DNA of 36,660 nt, from assembly GCA_024681795.1 (NCBI GenBank), contig JAILAD010000047.1:1-36660 (forward strand), in the 5' to 3' direction. Positions 8,105 to 16,550 of this stretch are shown in pieces. Numbering within the stretch: position 1 is the stretch's first letter; each line of letters begins with the position of its first letter. The DNA comes from Lachnospiraceae bacterium. GTDB taxonomy: Bacteria > Bacillota > Clostridia > Lachnospirales > Lachnospiraceae. Under the pieces are notes generated by a model. The model searched no databases. It was given only the letters and a program-made list of their open reading frames with translations, and was not told the origin of the DNA. Made by a program: the position numbers and the translations under genes.

Positions 8105-8827
8105 ATGTCAGAAGAAGTAAGGAAGGAAACGAAAACCGTAGAAGATGAGAAGAAAAAAGGTTTCAATGAGGAAAGATTTGAATTGCTGATTGCCATATTG
8201 CTTGGTCTTACGGCTATTCTTACCGCGTGGGCCAGCTGGATCAGTTCGCTTCACGGCGGAAATCAGGCAACCAACTATACGGAGAGCAACAATCTTTCGG
8301 CAATGGGTAATTCCATGTACAATGAAGCGGCGCAGAATTACATGCAGGATATGATTTTGTGGAATACCATCAATGATTACCTGTTTGACAAAGATGTTGC
8401 CGAATTAAACGGGAATCAGAAAGAAGCCGGACTGATTGATGAAAAAATCGAAACACTGATTGCCGATAACTGTTCGGATGAATTTGCGGATGCAATTTAC
8501 TGGGCAATTGATGAGGGAGTTACTCCTTTCGACAAAGAAGGATTTACGGACAGCTATTACACGGAGGCAGAAAAAACGCTTGATGAAGCGGATGCCATTC
8601 TGGAACAGGGAAAAGCGGATAATGCAAACGGAGATGCATATGGTCTTGTGTCGGTTCTTTATTCCGTTGTTTTATTCCTTCTCGGTATAGTCGGAATATT
8701 CAAGAAAACTGCCAATCAAATGATTGTACTGATTGTTTCCGGTGTTCTGCTTTTGGTTGCAACCATTTACATGGCAACCATTCCGTTACCGACAAATTTC
8801 AGTTTCTTAAACTTTTTTGTACACTGA
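8105..8827 (+). CDS. Three-helix membrane protein, DUF4337-like layout
   Basis: A 240-residue protein with a charged cytoplasmic start (about 1-23), one membrane helix (about 26-47, LLIAILLGLTAILTAWASWI), a long soluble region rich in Asn, Asp and Glu (about 50-178), then two adjacent helices (about 180-200 and 205-226). Order and size recall DUF4337-type membrane proteins; this is a resemblance, not a proven match. No catalytic motif is visible. A purine-rich ribosome site (AGAAGGGG) precedes the ATG, an extended -10 promoter lies upstream and a strong hairpin terminator downstream, so it is a single-gene unit. Function unknown. Confidence 0.75.
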   Translation: MSEEVRKETKTVEDEKKKGFNEERFELLIAILLGLTAILTAWASWISSLHGGNQATNYTESNNLSAMGNSMYNEAAQNYMQDMILWNTINDYLFDKDVAELNGNQKEAGLIDEKIETLIADNCSDEFADAIYWAIDEGVTPFDKEGFTDSYYTEAEKTLDEADAILEQGKADNANGDAYGLVSVLYSVVLFLLGIVGIFKKTANQMIVLIVSGVLLLVATIYMATIPLPTNFSFLNFFVH

Positions 8828-8852
8828 AGCCAAATATAAATGAGAGTGCAGC

Positions 8853-8884
8853 AAAGAGCAAAAGCGAAAGTTTTTGCTCTTTTA
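8853..8884 (+). terminator. Rho-independent terminator
   Basis: AAAGAGCAAAA (8853-8863) pairs perfectly with TTTTGCTCTTT (8872-8882) around an eight-base loop containing GCGAAAG. It ends the membrane protein transcript. Confidence 0.8.
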
Positions 8885-8975
8885 TATGTATCGGGAATCG
8901 GGACCATATACTGCGGATACAATCAGAAGAAAAAAGCATGTTTTTCCGGTAAACATTTTTCAGGGAGTGTGTATT

Positions 8976-10109
8976 ATGTTCAATCATCATGATATAAGCC
9001 GAAACGCATTTATGCTGCACGGGCCGCTTGCACAACACGGTTACGACTGGTGGTGGCATTCTTTTACTGCATGGGATGCCGAGACAGGCGAAGAAAAACC
9101 GTTCTTTATCGAGTTTTTTGTCTGTAATCCTGCACTTGCGGAGAAAAAACCGGTATTCGGGCAACTGCCGGAAAATCAGGCATCCGGAAAGAAACCTTCG
9201 TACCTGATGGTAAAAGCAGGAACCTGGGGAGAAGATCACTGTCAGTTACACAGGTTCTTTTCCCTGAAAGAAGCAAAAGTATATGACGGGGCACCCTATC
9301 GAATCTCTGCTGACGATTGTCATGCAAGTGAAACACTTCTGGTCGGGAGCGTATCTGTTTCAAAAGAGGATTCAAAGGCGCATCCGGAGTGGATGTGTGA
9401 TGCAGGGGAAATGTCGTGGGATCTTCGGATAAAAAAACAGATTGCTTTTAACGTGGGATACGGGGCAAGCAAACCACTTCGCGAGGCAGAGGCTTTTGCG
9501 ATGTACTGGCATGCGGAAGGCATGAAAAGTGCATACAGCGGCGAGGTTGTTTTTAACGGAAGAAAATACATTGTTTCTCCCGATAATTCCTATGGATATG
9601 CGGATAAAAACTGGGGAAGGGATTTTACAAGTCCCTGGGTGTGGCTTTCCTCGAACTGTCTGGTCAGCAAAATTACCGGAAAGAAACTTACAAACAGTGT
9701 TTTTGACATAGGCGGAGGAAGACCGAAAGTCTATTTTGCCCCGCTGGATCGAAGGCTTCTGGGAGTGTTCTATTATGAAGGAAAAGAGTATGATTTCAAC
9801 TTTTCGAAGTTACATCTGAAGGTTAAAACCGATTTTTCTTTCGAAGAGAGAGAAGATACGGTTGTCTGGCATGTCCGTCAGGAGAATCTCCATGCCGTGA
9901 TGGAAACAGAAGTGTTCTGTAAGAAAAAGGATATGCTTTTGGTTAATTATGAAGCACCGGACGGAAGTAAAAAACATAACCGTCTGTGGAACGGCGGAAA
10001 CGGGTACGGTGTCATAAAACTGTATGAAAAGTCGAACGGAAGGCTTATTCCGGTTGATGAAGTGGAAGCAACTCATATCGGTTGTGAATACGGGGAATAT
10101 GACTCTTAA
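8976..10109 (+). CDS. Tocopherol cyclase-family (lipocalin-like) protein
   Basis: A 377-residue soluble protein without signal peptide, rich in Trp, Tyr and beta-strand sequence. The start is the ATG at 8976 behind AGGGAG; an upstream in-frame codon at 8874 lies in the preceding terminator region. Key stretches are FMLHGPLAQHGYDWWWHSF near the N-terminus and GYADKNWGRDFTSPWVW in the middle, the pattern shared by tocopherol cyclase and carotenoid 1,2-hydratase (CrtC) families, which are two lipocalin-like barrels binding a hydrophobic ligand. Firmicute members are annotated tocopherol cyclase family only by homology; nothing suggests vitamin E synthesis here, and the natural ligand is unknown. 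It probably binds or modifies a lipid or isoprenoid. It overlaps the end of a minus-strand remnant by four bases. Confidence 0.6.
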   Translation: MFNHHDISRNAFMLHGPLAQHGYDWWWHSFTAWDAETGEEKPFFIEFFVCNPALAEKKPVFGQLPENQASGKKPSYLMVKAGTWGEDHCQLHRFFSLKEAKVYDGAPYRISADDCHASETLLVGSVSVSKEDSKAHPEWMCDAGEMSWDLRIKKQIAFNVGYGASKPLREAEAFAMYWHAEGMKSAYSGEVVFNGRKYIVSPDNSYGYADKNWGRDFTSPWVWLSSNCLVSKITGKKLTNSVFDIGGGRPKVYFAPLDRRLLGVFYYEGKEYDFNFSKLHLKVKTDFSFEEREDTVVWHVRQENLHAVMETEVFCKKKDMLLVNYEAPDGSKKHNRLWNGGNGYGVIKLYEKSNGRLIPVDEVEATHIGCEYGEYDS

Positions 10110-10262
10110 AGAGAACTGTTTTTCTTCAAACCCCGGATGGTGAAGACGGAAAGTACCGTCATAACAAGCAAAATGAAATACGGAATCCTTCAAATGATTA
10201 ACCCAGAAAGAAGATGACAATGGCGAAGGCAAATACCAGACAGCAGGAGAAAGATGAATTAT
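10106..10262 (-). pseudogene. Remnant of a membrane-protein gene
   Basis: On the minus strand two very hydrophobic segments lie close together in different frames: CCLVFAFAIVIFFLG (from about 10262) and, after a one-base shift and a TGA, RIPYFILLVMTVLSVF followed by the basic tail TIRGLKKNSSL and a TAA (10106-10108). A membrane helix, a second helix and a positively charged tail are what the C-terminus of a small membrane protein looks like. It lies between two intact plus-strand genes and has no intact start, so I read it as an eroded fragment. The evidence is only hydrophobic character, and chance cannot be excluded. Confidence 0.3.
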
Positions 10263-10941
10263 GCTGAGCAACAGCCCCGGAAAGAAACTGAATATTTACA
10301 TTCCCGATTATGTGGTTTTTGACTTGGAAACCACGGGAATTCATCCTTTTTCCGATAAGGTGATTGAAATATCCGGGATTAAGGTAATCGGAGGAGTTGT
10401 GGATTCGGAATTTTCGACTCTTGTAAATCCCATGATGCATATTCCTTCTGCGGCAACGCGTGTAAATAACATAACGGATTCGATGGTAAAAGACAGTCCT
10501 GCATTTGATGTTGCGTTGAAAGATTTTTTGGAATTCGCCGGTGATTATGTTTTGGTTGGTCACAATATTCAGTTGTTCGACCTGAAATTCCTCTGCCGGG
10601 ATGCAAAGAATTACTGGGGAAAGACGATAGGAAACGACTATGTGGATACATTGCCGCTTTCAAGAAAATATCTTCCGGAACTGGAACATCATACATTACT
10701 GAATCTGGCCGGCTATTACAATATTAAGATTAAGGATGCCCACAGAGCACTGGGTGACTGCCGGATGAACCAAAGAGTTTACGAGTGTCTCCGGGAGGAA
10801 ATAGAGAATTCTTCAGGAGCAGCGAAAGAAGTTCCGGTTTGTCCGAAGTGCGGAAATAAATTGAAAATAAGAAACGGAAAATTCGGGATGTTTTACGGGT
10901 GTGCATCTTATCCGGATTGCAGGTTTACAAGGAATTTATAA
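10261..10941 (+). CDS. DEDDh 3'-5' exonuclease with C-terminal topoisomerase-type zinc finger
   Basis: A 226-residue protein. Residues about 14-180 are a DnaQ/epsilon-type exonuclease domain: ExoI VFDLETTG (Asp and Glu metal ligands), ExoII VGHNIQLFDLKFL (Asp) and ExoIII with HRALGDC (His and Asp). Residues about 192-226 are a four-Cys zinc finger of the topoisomerase I type: CPKCGNKL, then CASYPDC, with the aromatic GMFYGC core that binds single-stranded DNA. The combination suggests an exonuclease that trims single-stranded 3' ends in repair, tethered to DNA by the finger. It lacks a polymerase or helicase domain. Start: ATG at 10261 with AGGAGA ten bases upstream. The downstream palindromic repeat lies within 30 bases of its stop. 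Confidence 0.88.
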   Translation: MLSNSPGKKLNIYIPDYVVFDLETTGIHPFSDKVIEISGIKVIGGVVDSEFSTLVNPMMHIPSAATRVNNITDSMVKDSPAFDVALKDFLEFAGDYVLVGHNIQLFDLKFLCRDAKNYWGKTIGNDYVDTLPLSRKYLPELEHHTLLNLAGYYNIKIKDAHRALGDCRMNQRVYECLREEIENSSGAAKEVPVCPKCGNKLKIRNGKFGMFYGCASYPDCRFTRNL

Positions 10942-10946
10942 GAGGA

Positions 10947-11031
10947 CATGTAATGGTGCCTGACATGTAATGGTGCCTGACCCCATTACGGATGTAATGG
11001 GGTCAGGCACCATTACATGTGTCACCATTAC
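10947..11031. repeat. REPIN-like palindrome of the GGTGCCTGACCCC repeat
   Basis: Two inverted copies of the repeat form a perfect 26-base stem: 10964-10989 pairs with 10994-11019 around the four-base loop GGAT. A partial direct copy precedes it (10947-10963) and a degenerate partial inverted copy follows (11020-11031). In RNA or single-stranded DNA this is a very stable hairpin without a T tail. It lies between the exonuclease gene and the MMPL promoter. Confidence 0.9.
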
Positions 11032-11035
11032 AAGA

Positions 11036-11063
11036 TTGAATTTTAAAAAATAAGGACTATAAT
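11036..11063 (+). promoter_or_regulatory. Promoter of the MMPL-GLUG operon
   Basis: TTGAAT (11036-11041) and TATAAT (11058-11063) with a 16-base spacer. Transcription should begin near 11070, which makes an ATG at 11070 effectively leaderless and favours the ATG at 11115 as the start of the next gene. The promoter lies directly after the palindromic repeat. Confidence 0.7.
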
Positions 11064-11114
11064 ATAGCGATGAATAAAGAAATAAAGAATGACCGTAATC
11101 GGCCGGGAGCGGAC

Positions 11115-13604
11115 ATGAGCGATATAAAAGAAAAAAAACCAGACGGGAAATCAGAAAATAATGTAATGCTGAAAGTAGCGACTTTTATTGTAGACAGGAG
11201 AAACCTGTTTTTTCTTTTGTTCGGAATTGCGATAGTGTTCAGTCTGATCGCATCCCGCTGGGTAAAAGTGGAAAATGATCTGAAAAAATTTCTTCCTGAT
11301 ACGGCGGAAACCACAATCGGACTAAACCTCATGGAAGACCAGTTCATAACATACGGATCGGCGGATGTGATGGTTACGAACATTACACCGGAAGAAGCAA
11401 AAAAAATAGATGAAAAATTAGAGGGCAGGAGCGATATTTACATGGTAAGCTTTGATGACACATCGGAGCATTACAATAATTTCTCGGCCCTTTATAATAT
11501 TACGTTTGTTTACCCGGAAACCGATGAACGTGCGCTTGCCGCACTTGAGGATGTGCAGAAAGAACTGAACGGTTACGACATTTACGTAAATACTTCCATG
11601 GGTGACCAGAAGGCGGAACTGGTCAATCACGAAATGGACATTGTAAGTATTCTGGTTGCGATAGTTGTACTTACGGTTCTGCTTCTGACGTCCCAGACCT
11701 ATGCGGAGATTCCCGTACTGCTTTTGACATTCGGAGCCAGTGCACTGCTGTCAGCCGGAACAAATTTCCTGCTCGGAACCATTTCCTATATTTCCGATTC
11801 GGTAACAATAGTACTTCAGCTGGCATTATCGCTGGATTATGCAATTATTTTCTGTAACAGATACAAGGAAGAACATCAGAACCTTCCGGTAAGAGAAGCG
11901 GATATCATCGCACTCAGCAAGGCGATTCCGGAGATTTTTGCCAGTTCCCTTACCACCATCGGCGGTTTAGTTGCGATGCTGTTCATGCAATTTAAAATTG
12001 GTCCCGATCTTGCAATCTGTCTGATCAAGGCAATCCTTTTAAGTCTTCTTTCCGTATTCACGCTGATGCCCGGCCTTCTGGTTTTATTCGGGCCTTTGAT
12101 GGATAAAACGAAGCATAAAAGTTTTATTCCGAAGATTTCGTTTGTCGGTAAATTCGACTATCATTCCCGCTTCGTCATTGCACCTTTATTTGTCGTAATT
12201 CTGGTTGCGGCATTCCTGTTTCAGAGAAACTGCCCAATTGTTTACGGAGAGTCGCTGATTGAAACCCCGCTGAAAAACGAGGTTCAGGTCGCGGAGGACC
12301 GGATTACGGAAAGTTTCGGAAAATCCAATGTAGTGGCATTAATCGTGCCCTCGGGAAATTACGATACGGAACGGAAACTGTTAAATGAACTCGAAAAACG
12401 TCCTGAGGTTGACCATACACAGGGATTGTGCAATACGGAAGCGATGGACGGATATATGCTGACGGATATGCTTACCGCCCGGGAATTTTCCGAACTGATG
12501 GATGTGGATTATGAGATGGCGGAACTTCTTTATATGGGCTATGCCGTGAACGATGAGAATTATGCAAAGATCGTAAACGGATTCACCGGGTATAAAATTG
12601 CGCTGATCGACAGTGTCATGTTCCTTTATGAAGAAGTAAAAGAAGGATATGTATCCCTTGATTCCGAAACGGAGGAGAAGCTTCGAGATGCCTACGAAAA
12701 GATGAGCATGGCGAAGGAACAGCTGCAGGGCGAAGATTACAGCCGTATGCTTGTTTATCTGACTCTTCCGGAAGAAGGTGATGAAACGTTTGCTTTTCTG
12801 GATGAGATGCATGAGATTTCCGGAAAATATTATGAAAAAGATAAGGTCCTGGTAATCGGAAACGCGACGAGCGAATATGACCTGAAGAAATCGTATGAAC
12901 GTGACAGCGTGGTTACAAGCGTGATTTCCATACTGGCAGTTCTTGCGGTGCTTCTGTTTACCTTCCTTTCAGCCGGCATGCCGGTGCTGCTGATTTTAGT
13001 CATTCAGGGAGCAATCTGGATGAATTTTGCATTCCCCGCACTGGAGCATAAAAATCTGTTTTTCTTAAGTTATATGATTGTAAGTTCCATTCAGATGGGT
13101 GCAAATATCGACTATGCAATCGTTATTTCCGGCAGATATACGGAGGAAAGGAAATACCGTTCGAAGAAGGAAGCGATAATAGAAACCATGAACTTCGCAT
13201 TTCCGACAATTATTACTTCCGGTTCTATGATGATTTTATCCGGTTTTGCCATCGGAAAAATGACTTCCAACGGTGCAATCAGCGGAATCGGGGAATGCCT
13301 TGGAAGAGGTACGATTATTTCAATCGTTTTGGTTATGTTTGTACTTCCCCAGGTACTCATGGTCGGAGAGAAAATAATCGAAAAAACCAGTTTCAAATTC
13401 TCTTCGCCTATTAAGCTTACCAGAAGGTTCGGAACCATTCGTGTGGACGGTCTCGTCAGGGGGCATGTAAACGGAACGGTAGTCGGAACCATGCATGCCA
13501 TTGTCAAGGGTGAAGTCAATGCCGTCGTATCGATGGGAGAAATAACGGAAACGATTTCGGAGGAAACGGCGAAATTACTGCCGGGAGGTGAAGAAAATGC
13601 GTAA
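11115..13604 (+). CDS. MMPL-family RND transporter
   Basis: An 829-residue membrane protein in two repeated halves: one helix, a large extracytoplasmic domain, then about five helices, twice. Family marks are the paired helices with a buried Asp and a following basic motif: LSLDYAIIFCNRYKEE in the first half and GANIDYAIVISGRYTEER in the second, and the helix pairs SSLTTIGGLVAM and TSGSMMILSGFAI. MMPL/RND proteins export lipids or other hydrophobic compounds with proton drive. I chose ATG 11115 (GGGAG five bases upstream) because the promoter puts the RNA start near 11070; a start at 11070 would add 15 polar residues. A basic cytoplasmic tail of about 75 residues follows the last helix. Its stop overlaps the start of the next gene by eight bases, so the two are translationally coupled. 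Confidence 0.85.
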   Translation: MSDIKEKKPDGKSENNVMLKVATFIVDRRNLFFLLFGIAIVFSLIASRWVKVENDLKKFLPDTAETTIGLNLMEDQFITYGSADVMVTNITPEEAKKIDEKLEGRSDIYMVSFDDTSEHYNNFSALYNITFVYPETDERALAALEDVQKELNGYDIYVNTSMGDQKAELVNHEMDIVSILVAIVVLTVLLLTSQTYAEIPVLLLTFGASALLSAGTNFLLGTISYISDSVTIVLQLALSLDYAIIFCNRYKEEHQNLPVREADIIALSKAIPEIFASSLTTIGGLVAMLFMQFKIGPDLAICLIKAILLSLLSVFTLMPGLLVLFGPLMDKTKHKSFIPKISFVGKFDYHSRFVIAPLFVVILVAAFLFQRNCPIVYGESLIETPLKNEVQVAEDRITESFGKSNVVALIVPSGNYDTERKLLNELEKRPEVDHTQGLCNTEAMDGYMLTDMLTAREFSELMDVDYEMAELLYMGYAVNDENYAKIVNGFTGYKIALIDSVMFLYEEVKEGYVSLDSETEEKLRDAYEKMSMAKEQLQGEDYSRMLVYLTLPEEGDETFAFLDEMHEISGKYYEKDKVLVIGNATSEYDLKKSYERDSVVTSVISILAVLAVLLFTFLSAGMPVLLILVIQGAIWMNFAFPALEHKNLFFLSYMIVSSIQMGANIDYAIVISGRYTEERKYRSKKEAIIETMNFAFPTIITSGSMMILSGFAIGKMTSNGAISGIGECLGRGTIISIVLVMFVLPQVLMVGEKIIEKTSFKFSSPIKLTRRFGTIRVDGLVRGHVNGTVVGTMHAIVKGEVNAVVSMGEITETISEETAKLLPGGEENA

Positions 13605-16518
13605 AAGAAAAATTCTCTCGTTCATTTGTATCATGATGCTTGTATGTTCCGTGTTATTATCCGCTTTCGGTGTACCTGTTGTCCATGCCGAAGGAGAGAA
13701 TGAAAAAACAACGGAGGAAGCCTCGCCGGAAGAAGGGAAAGAAAATGAGAACAGGGTTGTAATAGAGGTTTCCACCCAGGAAGAACTGATGGAAGTGGCG
13801 GATTTCTGTCATGATGATATCTGGTCCTTAAACAAGACGATTCTCTTAACAAACGATATCAGTATTGTCGGTCATTTTGACAGTATTCCGTATTTTAACG
13901 GAATCTTTGACGGAAACGGACATACCGTTAAGAATTACCGTTACAGCGGTGATAATTATATTAACGGTTTCATCAATGAAATCGGAAGCGAAGGACTTGT
14001 GAAAAATCTGACCCTGGATGCCGGAATTCATTCCGGTGAGGAAGCACAGTGTATCGGTGCCCTGGCGGGAATCAATGCCGGAGTAATCGAGAACTGCAGG
14101 GTGAACGGAACCGTCAGTGCAGGAACGGAAGTCGGCGGGCTTGTCGGAATCAATCAGGAGGACGGATTCATCCGGAACAGTGAAAACCATGCACAGATAA
14201 GCGGTTTTTATTATACCGGCGGAATTGCAGGAAAGAATTACGGAACGATCTCAGGCTGCAAAAATCTGGGAAATGTAAATAACAGTGCGGGGTGGATTCA
14301 GACGGACGATGAAAATTCCGAGAATTCTCTTTTGAAGAGCACGGAGGATAAGGATGATTTAATCAGTATTCACAGCGGTGTAGATACCGGCGGTATTGCG
14401 GGATATTCCGCAGGAGTCATTCACGGTTCGCTAAATGATGCCGTTATCGGATATGAGCATGCCGGCTACAATGTCGGTGGTATTGCCGGACGTCAGGCAG
14501 GAATTATCATGTCTTCCGTCAATAAGGGTACCGTATACGGAAAGAAGGATATCGGCGGGATTATCGGACAGCAGGAACCGTATATAGAAGTCGATCAGAG
14601 CCGGAGCATCAGAATTGCGGCAAACGCTCTTGCGGACGATGTCGATACACTTATTTCGGATGTGGAAAAGGCCGGAAAAGAGGCAGATGCGGATTTAAAG
14701 GCACTTAAAACGGGTGCCGATGCCATAAGGGACCGTGCCGGAAGCCTTGCAGGGGATATTACGGATTCCGGGGAGACCGTGAATGAGTATGCCGAAACCG
14801 ATAAAGAGCACATTGAGACGGATAAGGAAACCCTGAAAAACGGAATCCCCGTTACCGATATTCCGAAAATTCCGGAAGTCCGTTTTAACCAGAAAAAGTA
14901 CGAAAGACAGACCGTAAAAAACAGGGTGAACGCATCCGTTGAAGGAAATGAAAGATGGACAGACGATTTAGTCTCCTTTACCCGGGAGATGGACCGGATG
15001 GCAGCTTTAACGGACCGTGTTGAAAAAAATGCCGGAAAGAACAAAGACATATTAGCCGATGACATCCTGGCTTTGGATGAACGACTGGACTCCACCTATC
15101 AGCTTTTAAACGATATTACAAAGGGCATGGAAGAAGAAGGCGCATCTTACATTTTTTCCGATTTGTCCGAGGAGGCAGTTAATCTTGATATTACCGGAAA
15201 AACCATAAACTGCATCAATCAGGGAACGGTGAAGGGCGATATCGGAACCGGCGGAATCGTCGGAGCCATGGCGGTGGACGATGAGAACCTCGAAAGCAAC
15301 CGGATTATTACATTCGGATTAAAGACCGGTGAGGCATATTCCACGGTAAGTGTGGTAAGCGGCTGTTCCAACGAGGGATTTATTTCCTCCAGAAAGGATA
15401 AAACCGGCGGAATAGCAGGCTACATGGACCAGGGAATTCTCTATGACTGTCGCGGGTTCGGCGAAATCAGTGCGGAAGAGAGAAATTATGTCGGCGGTCT
15501 GTGCGGCGTTTCCAAAGGAAGTATCAAAAAAGGATATGTGCTCTGCTCCATAACGGGGGAAAATTATGTCGGCGGAGTTGCCGGTTCCGGAAATAAAATC
15601 ATAGACTGCATCTCCATGCCCATCATCAGGTGCAACGGGGTCAATACAGGAGCCGTTGCGGGAGAAGTGCCGAGGGACAGACTGACAAAGGAAGCAGATT
15701 TTGCGGACATCCGCGGGAACCGTTTTGTATCCGAAGACCATTACGGGATTGATGATGTCAACTATCACGATATTGCGGAAAGAATCAGTTATCCGGAACT
15801 CTGTACTTTTGACGGTCTTCCGGCGGAATATAAGCACTTAACCGTTACCTATCGTGTAGAGGATGAAATCGTATTAAAGAAAGAATATCCTTATGGTGAG
15901 ATTTTGTCATCCGAATCCTGTCCCGAAACAGAGGGCAGGGAAGACGGGTTCGTAAAATGGCCGGATTTAACGGGTGTTACCGTGCTCGGCAATATGGTTG
16001 TGGAAGCAGAGTATCTGCCGAGTATTACGGTTCTTTCTTCCGGAGTTACGGATGACGGAAACGAGGTGGCGTTTATCGGCGGTAAGTTTAATTCGGAAGA
16101 TTGCGTTGAAGTTACGCCGGTTGAAAGTTCTTCCGTGAAATCGAAGGTTCCGGAAGTGAGTGGTGCGAAGGATTTCAGGGGATATCATATCGGGGTAACG
16201 GAGAGTAACCTGACAAAAGAAGGAAGAACCGGCGGAGATTTTGCTTATACGCTTCGTCTTTATAAGCCTTTCGAATACTGTGAGGTATGGGAAATCAAGG
16301 ACGGGGAAAACGGAGAAATCCGGAAACTTGATGCAGAAGAAAGAGGCAGTTATATTGCGACACCTCTGCCTGATAACGGTGCAACTTATATCATGATCCC
16401 GGTTTCCGACCCGCGTTATAAAACACTGGCGATTATCGGCATTGTGGCCGCTTTGGTAATTGTAGTGACCGTCACGGTCATTATTGTAAAAAAGAATAAG
16501 AAAACCGGACAAAGTTAA
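13597..16518 (+). CDS. GLUG-repeat surface protein with coiled coil and C-terminal anchor
   Basis: A 973-residue exported protein. Order: signal peptide (about 1-31, cleavage near VHAEG); a short acidic linker; a beta-helix-like block of GLUG-type repeats (about 80-325, GGLVGINQ, GGIAGKNYGTISGC, GGIAGYSAG, GGIAGRQAG, GGIIGQQ); an Asp/Glu/Lys-rich coiled-coil region (about 330-525); a second GLUG block (about 540-690, GGIVGAMAV, GGIAGYMDQ, GGLCGVSKG, GGVAGSG); a beta-rich module; and one membrane helix near the end (TLAIIGIVAALVIVV) with a basic cytoplasmic tail. It is thus anchored in the membrane with the repeats outside. ATG 13597 has GGGAGG eight bases upstream. GLUG repeats occur in adhesins and peptidases; no protease motif is visible. 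Coupling to the MMPL gene suggests a joint function at the cell surface. Confidence 0.82.
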   Translation: MRKRKILSFICIMMLVCSVLLSAFGVPVVHAEGENEKTTEEASPEEGKENENRVVIEVSTQEELMEVADFCHDDIWSLNKTILLTNDISIVGHFDSIPYFNGIFDGNGHTVKNYRYSGDNYINGFINEIGSEGLVKNLTLDAGIHSGEEAQCIGALAGINAGVIENCRVNGTVSAGTEVGGLVGINQEDGFIRNSENHAQISGFYYTGGIAGKNYGTISGCKNLGNVNNSAGWIQTDDENSENSLLKSTEDKDDLISIHSGVDTGGIAGYSAGVIHGSLNDAVIGYEHAGYNVGGIAGRQAGIIMSSVNKGTVYGKKDIGGIIGQQEPYIEVDQSRSIRIAANALADDVDTLISDVEKAGKEADADLKALKTGADAIRDRAGSLAGDITDSGETVNEYAETDKEHIETDKETLKNGIPVTDIPKIPEVRFNQKKYERQTVKNRVNASVEGNERWTDDLVSFTREMDRMAALTDRVEKNAGKNKDILADDILALDERLDSTYQLLNDITKGMEEEGASYIFSDLSEEAVNLDITGKTINCINQGTVKGDIGTGGIVGAMAVDDENLESNRIITFGLKTGEAYSTVSVVSGCSNEGFISSRKDKTGGIAGYMDQGILYDCRGFGEISAEERNYVGGLCGVSKGSIKKGYVLCSITGENYVGGVAGSGNKIIDCISMPIIRCNGVNTGAVAGEVPRDRLTKEADFADIRGNRFVSEDHYGIDDVNYHDIAERISYPELCTFDGLPAEYKHLTVTYRVEDEIVLKKEYPYGEILSSESCPETEGREDGFVKWPDLTGVTVLGNMVVEAEYLPSITVLSSGVTDDGNEVAFIGGKFNSEDCVEVTPVESSSVKSKVPEVSGAKDFRGYHIGVTESNLTKEGRTGGDFAYTLRLYKPFEYCEVWEIKDGENGEIRKLDAEERGSYIATPLPDNGATYIMIPVSDPRYKTLAIIGIVAALVIVVTVTVIIVKKNKKTGQS

Positions 16519-16550
16519 TGAGTATACGGTATTTGTTACCTGCCGGGTTT

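Noticed and set aside
844..11031. CRISPR array
   Set aside because: The repeats are few, irregularly spaced, partly inverted and lack unique spacers of constant length; no cas gene is present.
11070..11114. Start of the MMPL gene at 11070
   Set aside because: The promoter at 11036-11063 places the RNA start at about 11070, leaving no leader; the ATG at 11115 has GGGAG in front. The longer form is not excluded.
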